Assembly: GCF_010093815.1 (NCBI RefSeq)
Contig: NW_022985553.1
Span: 1,398,133 to 1,462,132 of the forward strand
Length of the DNA: 64,000 nt
Reading direction: 5' to 3'
From: Pseudovirgaria hyperparasitica
Taxonomy: Eukaryota; Ascomycota; Dothideomycetes; Acrospermales; Acrospermaceae
The stretch's first letter is position 1. Each line of letters opens with the position of its first letter. The position numbers and the translations under genes were made by a program. The notes beneath the pieces were generated by a model. That model saw nothing but the letters and a program-made list of their open reading frames with translations. It ran no database searches and was not told the origin of the DNA. This document shows, one piece after another, positions 56,926-64,000 of this stretch.

Positions 56926-58021
56926 CTTTCTGATAAGAGTTTGAGTACAGTTCAAGTACGTGGATGCTGAAATCTTTATGCTGATATGGCAAAAGCAACA
57001 GGACGCACCACTAGGAAAGACTCTATGAGGTCGAGTGTTGTGAATGTCGAGTTGAGAAGAGAGTAAGGAATCTGGCGAGATTCGGTACTTATATACTTTC
57101 TCAGTGAGCCCAGCAGCGATCACATGGTGCGTTTTTCGGGTTGAGAAGCAGTTGCCGTACGCGATACATCAATATACGCCGAAGCTACGGCCATGGTTGT
57201 TGCGGTCAGGCATACTTGGGACGTCTTGAAGGCGCGTAACGATTGGAAGATCAACGTGAGGCAAAATAGGCTGAAACGCGCAGAAAGGTTTGTGTGTTCC
57301 GTGTATGACTTTGGGATTGTTTATGACTACAGTATTCAGTAATGGAACGGACGCAAAAGTCTGGCACGCCGCTATTGAGGACGAGGATAATCGGATGGAG
57401 TTGAGCCTTACATCAAGTCAAGTAAGGTCGTCGATCCCTGTCGTGCAAGGAGGCATTAAACTGTAAAGGTACCCGCACGATGCATCATTTCGCTTTGTGC
57501 TACCCGACCATACGACAGAGCAATCACTGCTGAGCCCCTAAAGTAATCACTTTTTCAATTCCTGAGGTGGTGAGGCGCCGAGGAGAGAGAGATAGATTGA
57601 CAGATGGAGAAAGAGCTTCACCATCCTACACATCATCTTAGTTTCCAGAATACCCTTTGACCTCACACAAGGCCTTCCAAGCACATCATGTTTCCAGTAT
57701 ATACACCACAGCTCCTTCAGAAATTAGATCGCCGTGACGAGAGGGGGTATCAGAAATCTCATAAGCAACCCATCCGCCATTGCAACACAGCCCAGTGCGC
57801 TCAAATGTTTGGACCAGGCCAATCCGGTTGCCGTGTCTATATTATCTCAGAACGCCGGGACATGCCAAAACCAGTAACCCAGAGAGAATGTAACATGCGG
57901 CGCATATATAAACAATAAAGACCTTAAGGCTTACAGCCCCAAAGCTGGCCTGTCTTCAACGCCGTGATGCAATATGATATAGTAGTCGTAAGAAATGAAG
58001 GGATATAACGCAATCTAGACG
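56926..58021. other. Intergenic; weak small ORF at 57688-57918
   Basis: Holds the promoter of the secreted orphan gene. A 76-codon plus-strand frame at 57688-57918 follows a CA/CT-rich leader-like stretch but has no family, so it is not called as a gene. Nothing else was recognised. Confidence 0.5.
57088..57095 (-). promoter_or_regulatory. TATA box of the secreted orphan gene
   Basis: TATATAAG on the minus strand, 163 bases before the ATG at 56925. A strong TATA box is typical of regulated, inducible fungal genes. Confidence 0.5.
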
Positions 58022-59477
58022 TCAGTCGCCGATAGCCAGGATGTCGTCAAGTGCAGAGTGCAACGCGTTCTGATCGACGCTTGCCGCACCCTGCCACCCA
58101 AAGTCCTGTGCTTGCTCGTCAATATCCATGGCATCACCATTTGTCAAATGGTTGTTGATAGTAGCCTTGGGAGCTTGTGCTACTCGCTCAGCCCTTTGTG
58201 CAGTTCTTTCGTCAGCCTTCTGCTCCTCAGGATCTGCCCAACCACTAGCCATTATCTGGCCGGCGAGGAGCGGCACGGCCCCAAGATATGGGTCACCAAG
58301 TTGTACTGCAATCTTGAGGTCACTCATGTTGAGCGGCTTACGCTGGTGATTCGCTTCGACTTCGGCGGGAAGCAGGCCCACAGCATTCTTTTGAATTTCA
58401 CCTCTCATCCACATATCCTCCTCTTTCTCTAGTTGGCGCTTGAATGTGCCTGTTCTCACAAAATTCTCGCCGTTAGTCGCTACCCGTCCGATGAACGATG
58501 AAAGTGCCTCCTTGATGTAGAACTCGGCCGCGAGGCTCACAAATTCCGCTGCCCCTGCTGCCGCTCCATTGGTGAGACCTTCTTCGTAACATATGGGAAC
58601 CATCCGCGCTTGGACAGTTTCAGGATCGGGAAATTCGTTTGTTTCGACGAAGAGTGGTTGGTTGTATCGTTTTCGGATCTCTGGCTCCCAGTCTGTTACA
58701 TAGTATAAGCAAAGCTGATGCTACTCGCGAACCTGAGAGCACTCACTTGTTTTACTTGCGAACCCGCCAGCGGAAATCGCAGTAGCATCTGGTAGCCGCA
58801 GATTCCGAGCTTGATGATACTCGTCCATTGTGCGTGTGAACATGTCAAATGGGTCCTGCATGCTATTGTTAGCTCAGTCCAGTATTCTTGTGCGTGATTG
58901 CACCTCTTGGATCTGTTTCAGCCTCCGTCTTTCTCTACCAGTTAAGGCCATGACCTCCGTTTTTAATCGTTGTTCGGCTCCATCTCCCGATGTTGGCTTC
59001 GCGACCAGTGTAGGTTTATCATTTGCAGATACCCAATTGGCAACACCTGGTTCGGGAGGATCGCGTCCAGCATTGCCGTATACAGCAGCTATGAATTGAT
59101 TGTGGAGGTGCACTCGTTGTGCGTTGACACCTATAAACGGAGTCCGCCTCGAGAGTTCGTCCTGGTTGAGGGATCCTGGTTGCCAGGCAGTTGCATTAGC
59201 TTCCTGTGTTCATGAGAGAGTTATGGTGTCGATGGGATCTTGAGCAGTATTCACCTAAGACGAACAAGCTGATTGCTTCTTTATAGAGAGCCCAATCGTG
59301 CGCTCCGAGCGCAGATTGAAGCGCAGTGTATATAGGTTCTATGTCGATCCGCGGGGCGGTTACTATAGGCTTGGAGGGTTTGGTCTGAGGCGTGGTAGAG
59401 TTGGGGAGGGATTTGGAGGGTAGTATGGGAGTCGACATATTATTGAGGAGCTGTTCTGTGCGCACGACAGTCGCCAT
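58022..59477 (-). CDS. ada1: Ada1/Hfi1, SAGA coactivator core subunit
   Basis: A structural subunit of the SAGA histone acetyltransferase coactivator, carrying a histone-fold-type region that helps hold the core together. Four exons: 59255-59477, 58904-59175, 58747-58855 and 58022-58692; introns of 79, 48 and 54 bases, giving 424 residues. Family blocks in order: RIDIEPIYTALQSALGAHDW and YKEAISLFVLG near 45-74, LNQDELSRR and VHLHNQFIAAVYGN next, then ANWVSANDKPT, RRRLKQIQ, DPFDMFTRTMDEYHQAR, and the histone-fold-like EFVSLAAEFYIKEALSSFI. It ends with a short acidic tail (ALDDILAIGD). Intron 1 has two in-frame acceptors 24 bases apart; the downstream CAACCAG restores the conserved VLGSLNQ join and is preferred. 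It lies 450 bases from the end of Gcn1, same strand. Confidence 0.9.
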
Positions 59478-59923
59478 TTTAATGCTGAGCAAGTCTGGTG
59501 AGGGAACAATGCGACGTGACAATGCGGACTGGGACGGGCGGCGCAACGCCGTATGGCGCACTTTAAGGAAGCGCAATCCTAGGAAAATGTTGGAGATGAA
59601 CTCAAATGTCTCTCTGAATTGAAAATGAAATGTATTGATGATGAAGGAGATGGAACCTGTCGCGATCGCAGGCACGCTATACACAGTATGCGGAGGTAAG
59701 GTCAGGTCTGTCGTTTTAGCGTGAAATGGAACCGTCCACCCATGCATGAGGTACCAGAATCTTTGACACGGCACGCATAGTTCTCCGAAGGAAACAAAAT
59801 AGTCATTGAGCAACATAGTGGATGCCGAATTGAATTTCGACAGACTTTAGATCTAAATGACCATAACGCTCGTTGTATGCCTTTTTGTACCCTCACTAAC
59901 CATCACTCGTATGCTCACGGACG
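59478..59923. other. Intergenic: Ada1 promoter / Gcn1 3' region
   Basis: 446 bases between two minus-strand genes. The frame upstream of the Ada1 ATG stays open but shows no conserved sequence. It holds the Ada1 promoter and the Gcn1 3' end. Confidence 0.6.
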
Positions 59924-62900
59924 TTAATCGTCGCGAAGGGCACTTTCACCCAAGTCAACTTTGCCAACGCTCCAAACTTCTCTCTCATCTTCCTTCTCAT
60001 CACTAGACAAACCAAGCCCCCCATGGCCACCTTCGGCTTCTTTTCTCTCCCTGGCCTGCGTCCCCAGCCGCGTTGCTACTCTTTTAAAGTAATCTTGCAT
60101 GCTTCGCTTCTGGTTGGGGGCCAGGCTCGAACCTGGACCTGCCATGTACTTATCAAATACTACAGTCTCTTCTTCCACAACCGAGAATATCTCTAAGAAC
60201 GCAGCCTCTGCGGAGAGTTTGATGGGGATGACCGGATCTCGCACACTTGCAAATATGGGCGGCGCAAGCAGTGGGAGATGAGGTCTGACAACATCGCTGT
60301 TTTCTCGAGCCACCGTACGAATGACCACAAGAGCGAGTCGTCTAGTATCGACAGGATTTCCAGGCTGTATGATCGGCGCAAGTGCTTCGAACAGCGGTTT
60401 GACTGCATCGAAATTTTTGTTGCTTGATTCGGTCAACAAATATTTACCTGCTGCCAATACGCAATTATCGACAATCTCTGGTTGCTAAAAGCCATTAGCG
60501 ATGGTCCGTTAGGTGTCGAAATGGCGCTTACTTTGTGCTGAATCCCGGAGCTGATTACTGTTACAGTCTCTTCTTCGAAATCTCTGGTAAGTCTAACGGC
60601 AGCATCGAGCAGGACAGCATTGAGGTCAAACACCGAAGATCTTGTGAACTGCGTCGTAAGGACGCGAGACTTGAGGAGCTTTTCCACCGCATCCCCCTGA
60701 ACAACCTTCACCAAAGCGCCAAATAGTCGAGCGTTGGTTATCGCTGTTGCTTCATCGTTATCACACTCATCGGCATCTATCAGACCAAGAATGAGATTTC
60801 TTGAGGCTTCATTCATGTTACTGCCTGCCTTACTGACCACTTCAAACAACGCCTTGAACATCGCGTTCCTGACTCCGGTGTCGATCGTCTTAGCTCCAGT
60901 GACAAGCTCTGCTATCAAAGGATCGATACGTGGTGTTAGTGTGATGAGGGTACCTAAAGCCTTCGCAGCTCGAGTGCGAAGGACGTCGCTTGATGTATCG
61001 GCCAATGACTTAGCGAATGTGCGTTGCAGCTGTGGCAAAAAAGGCTTCAGTAGCGTTGGTATCTTCTCGAGAAGGTTATTCAGGGTGAACAAGATTGCAG
61101 CTTTGACCTCCACAGAACGTTCAGAAACGACGCGGATAAGAGGGCCAGTGATTTGAGTAACGAAGGGTCGTAGAGCATCTCCATTTGTCCGATCGACGAT
61201 GTCTGATATCGCCAGAGCGGCTTGCTCACGCTGGGTCGCCGTACCATTCATGAGACCTTGCAAGAATATAGGCAATATGGCATTTATACCCTTGGGTAAA
61301 GAGAAGCCTGGAAGGTTGGATCCTTTGACACCAACGTGGTTTAGGACTTGGCGCGTTGAAATGACCAAGGAATCCATTTCCTCTTTTCGCAGTCGCTTCG
61401 TCAATTCACTGAGCGCGGCCCAGGCTGCCTTGACGACGTCTTTGTCGCTGTCGTCAAAAGAGACAAGCAGAGCTGAGATTAAGCTCTCGTGGTACCGAGC
61501 AATGTCTATGTCGGTACGCGCAAAGAAAGCGGATAGATGCAAGTCTGCGGTGGCTCGTCTACGGTGGTCGTCATGCTTGACCAGGCCTAGCATAACGCTC
61601 ATGGCAGTATTAAGCCCATCATATTCATCCACAGAGAGCAAAACAGTATCAAATGCTGAGCTGAGTTCTCTCCTCAAATCCTCGTCCTTAGTGCTTACTA
61701 TGTTTTCAATAAGCGCATTGATGATGTTGGGTAGGCGCCGCGTCATGGTGTGTCCGGCGACTTCAGCGAGGGAAGCAATTGCGCGTGCATTGAAAGCAGT
61801 CATTGGTGTTGTTAGAAGGGTCGGAAGTAGCGTCGGGAGAATGATGTTGGATCTCATGTTGTCCGTCAACAAAGTGAGCAACGCAGAAAGGGCATTTTGA
61901 GCGTCATCCTCGTTACGCAGAAGGTTGAGGAGATAGGGCAGGACTTGATCGACGGCTTTCTTCCCTAGAATACGCTGCAACGAGTCGAATGCTTCTGCTG
62001 CAGCTTCACGGACCTCTGAGTCTGAGTCCACAAGTGCCGTTCGAACGACAGAAATGAGTGTTTTCTCGTACTCCTCAAGAACCTCAGTCGACGCGGCAGA
62101 AATGAGTTCCTTAAGCGCTATACAGATGCCTTGCTTGGCATCGCTGTCCGTGGTGTGAAGTCCCTCTTCTAAAGTAGGTAGAAGGCTTGCGAGAACACCT
62201 TCACCAGCTTTGCGAATAAGTTCTCCGAGCGCATTGCCCGCAATAACCTTTTGCTCCATATTGGAACTCGCAAGGCGGCGAATGAGCAGCTGAGTAAGAG
62301 TCGGAATAAGCTCACGGAGTATACGAGGAGTAGCTACCAAAGCCTTCCAGACATTGATGGCGGCGCTTCGTACAAGACCAGAAGTATCGCAGCGGCATAT
62401 ATACAGCGCAGAGAGAACCTTGTTGCGTTTGTCTTCCCCGAGAACTTCAAGAAGAGACTGTCCGGCTTCTTTCGCGCCTTCTTCGGCTTCTTCTTCCTCT
62501 GTAGAGCCTGTGATACCTGTGAGGTTGAACAGTAGATCTCCAACAAGCTCGACTGAGCTAAGACGGATCCGGTGGCTATCATCAGCCAAACCACGCTCAA
62601 GTTCGGGCAGTAGTAGGTCGATTGCTTTGCTTGAGAAATTCTTGACAAGTAGTCGTCCAGCTCGTAGTGCTGTTTCACGAATCGTCTCGTTGTCATCTGC
62701 AAGACCGCCGAGTATTGAAGGAATGATTTTGCTGAGGTAATTGGCAAAGCTGTTACCAAAACAGGCAGGTAAAAAGATGAATAGAGACATGAAACCTTCT
62801 CTGACTGATGACTTTGAGCTCTGTACATTTTGAAGAATCGATGGCAAGGTCTCTTCCAAACGAGCCGTTCCAAGCCCAGCGAGCACCTCACTGAGCGCCT

Positions 62901-64000
62901 GTGCCGAACCCAATCGATCTCCAGCGCCAGTGTCTGATTTGAGAGTTGCCATCAAGCTGGGTATCAAGTCCGGTAAGGCATCTTCGCCAAGCTTTTCGAT
63001 AAGTGAGCCGAGAGCTTTGGAGGCCGTAGCTCGTGTGGTCGGCACTGGATCAACGATTGCAGTCTTGAGTCCAGCAACAAGGATTGGCAAGTGAGCAGTC
63101 AGGTCTTTGCGCTCTGTTAGGTGAGCCAGACTTCCAATGATTTGACTCGACTTTCGTTTAGTGGCAGACCTATCACCAAGCCCACGTTCCAAAATCCTGA
63201 CGACAAGTGCAAGCGATGGAGCGTCTAGATAATGGACGAATGACACCTTTATCAAGGCATCCAGCGCGTCATCAGTGTGTTTGGTAGGATCACTAAGAGC
63301 CTTCAGAAGAACATTGACTGTACTCTTGATCTCAGGGTTACTGATTACCTCACCAAAGCGTTGCAAGCTTCTATTTGCAGAGGCCCTGACTTCTTTATGA
63401 CTGTCCGTCAAGACTTGAGTCAACGGTGGAATTATCTCTGGTAGGCTCAGGGCAAGTTGCTCAGGGTCCAGATACGCCATGGCCCCCAGCGAATCGCAAG
63501 CTCCCTTCTTACTGCGCCATTGTTGATCATCGAGGCCCTCGAGAAGAGTGGGAAGTACTTGCTTGACACCGAATGAACTCAGGGTCGAGAAGCATACCTT
63601 CGCCGCGTCTAGACAGGCTTCTCTAACGTCAGCACTACTGTCGCCAAATCCAACCAGAAGTTGAGGGACCAGCTGAATAACATATGGTTCAAAAACTCGT
63701 CCAAGTACTAATGAGAGCAATTCGTATGCCAGAAAAGCTCCTTGTCGTTGGTTTGCTTCTTTCTTGTTTTCTGTAGCACCCTTCAACGTTACGAGAAGGC
63801 GATATTCACGAAAAGCAATGATTCCTTTGCCACTGACGATACCAGCGAGACCGTAAGCAGCACCTCGACGTTCCGCGTACTTTTTCGAATTGAGTAGTTT
63901 ATCCATCATCTGCTGAACATATGCTGAAGTTTCCTGGCTACTCGCTTGCACCAATGGCGGCAGACACTCTGCCACTGCGTATTGGACAGTTTCAGATGGC
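59924..64000 (-). CDS. gcn1: Gcn1, translational activator (C-terminal half, cut by window edge)
   Basis: A very large cytoplasmic HEAT-repeat protein that sits on stalled or collided ribosomes and activates the eIF2-alpha kinase Gcn2 during amino-acid starvation. Only the 3' part is present: exon 60532-64000 (open to the edge and continuing) and the last exon 59924-60484, joined by a 47-base intron in phase 0. Together they hold about 1,342 C-terminal residues, roughly half of the usual 2,600-2,700. The reading SETVQYAVAECLPPLV at the edge and KYAERRGAAYGLAGIVSGKG just after it are typical of the EF3-like central region. HEAT repeats (DSSADVREACLDAAK, DSHKEVRASANRSLQRFG and others) follow. 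A later block with TQREQAALAISDIVD should lie in the Gcn2-binding part. The tail is acidic and Lys-rich. Confidence 0.95.

Noticed and set aside
57688-57918. 76-codon plus-strand frame after a leader-like CA/CT stretch
   Set aside because: No homologous family, no TATA box, and the residue composition is unremarkable; expression evidence would be needed.
61199-61900. 233-codon plus-strand frame inside Gcn1
   Set aside because: Antisense shadow of HEAT-repeat coding sequence; Ser/Arg-rich as such shadows usually are.

Overview
This window is nuclear DNA of a filamentous ascomycete (Pezizomycotina). The evidence is short introns (mostly 46-79 bases, GT..AG), compact intron-containing genes, two Zn2Cys6 transcription factors, and protein sequences of clearly fungal type (Cft2, Ada1, Gcn1, a peroxisomal copper amine oxidase, a serine-rich extracellular protein). 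A Dothideomycete is my best guess, from the look of the serine-rich protein and the small orphan genes; this is inference. No viral, LTR-type or other mobile element, CRISPR array, rRNA or tRNA gene was recognised.

Left part (1-17.2 kb). A minus-strand gene with long introns seems to enter from the left edge (tentative). It is followed by plus-strand genes: a DHA1-type MFS transporter (3267-5172), a Zn2Cys6 regulator 1.1 kb downstream (6283-8700), small orphan genes (11304-11564, 11866-12348 and a possible relic at 10403-10572), and a two-finger CCCH protein (15134-17199).

Middle (18.6-36.5 kb). The minus strand carries a secreted serine/threonine-rich protein (18622-21263), a complete peroxisomal copper amine oxidase ending in SKL (21813-24147), an uncharacterised proline/glycine-rich protein (25953-26714) and the mRNA 3'-end processing factor Cft2/CPSF100 (27304-30290). 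After about 4 kb without a supported gene comes a plus-strand Zn2Cys6/Fungal_trans_2 regulator (34440-36458) whose zinc cluster is spread over three exons, one of only 22 bases.

Right part (36.5-64 kb). About 8 kb is gene-poor, with one possible 90-residue gene. Then every gene lies on the minus strand: Prp6 (tri-snRNP), an MFS sugar transporter, Msh2 (mismatch repair), an orphan CxxC protein, a secreted orphan, Ada1/Hfi1 (SAGA) and the C-terminal half of Gcn1, which runs off the right edge. These are mostly housekeeping functions (splicing, 3'-end formation, DNA repair, transcription coactivation, translation control), not a metabolic gene cluster. The amine oxidase, sugar transporter and MFS/regulator pair are individual nutrient or efflux functions.

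Exon boundaries were worked out by hand from GT/AG sites, reading-frame continuity and family conservation. Nothing was aligned to a database. I found no convincing undescribed system. The best leads are the 658-base intron of the serine-rich gene, which is open in all three frames over part of its length, the small orphan genes at 10.4-12.3 kb, and the secreted orphan at 55.9-56.9 kb.
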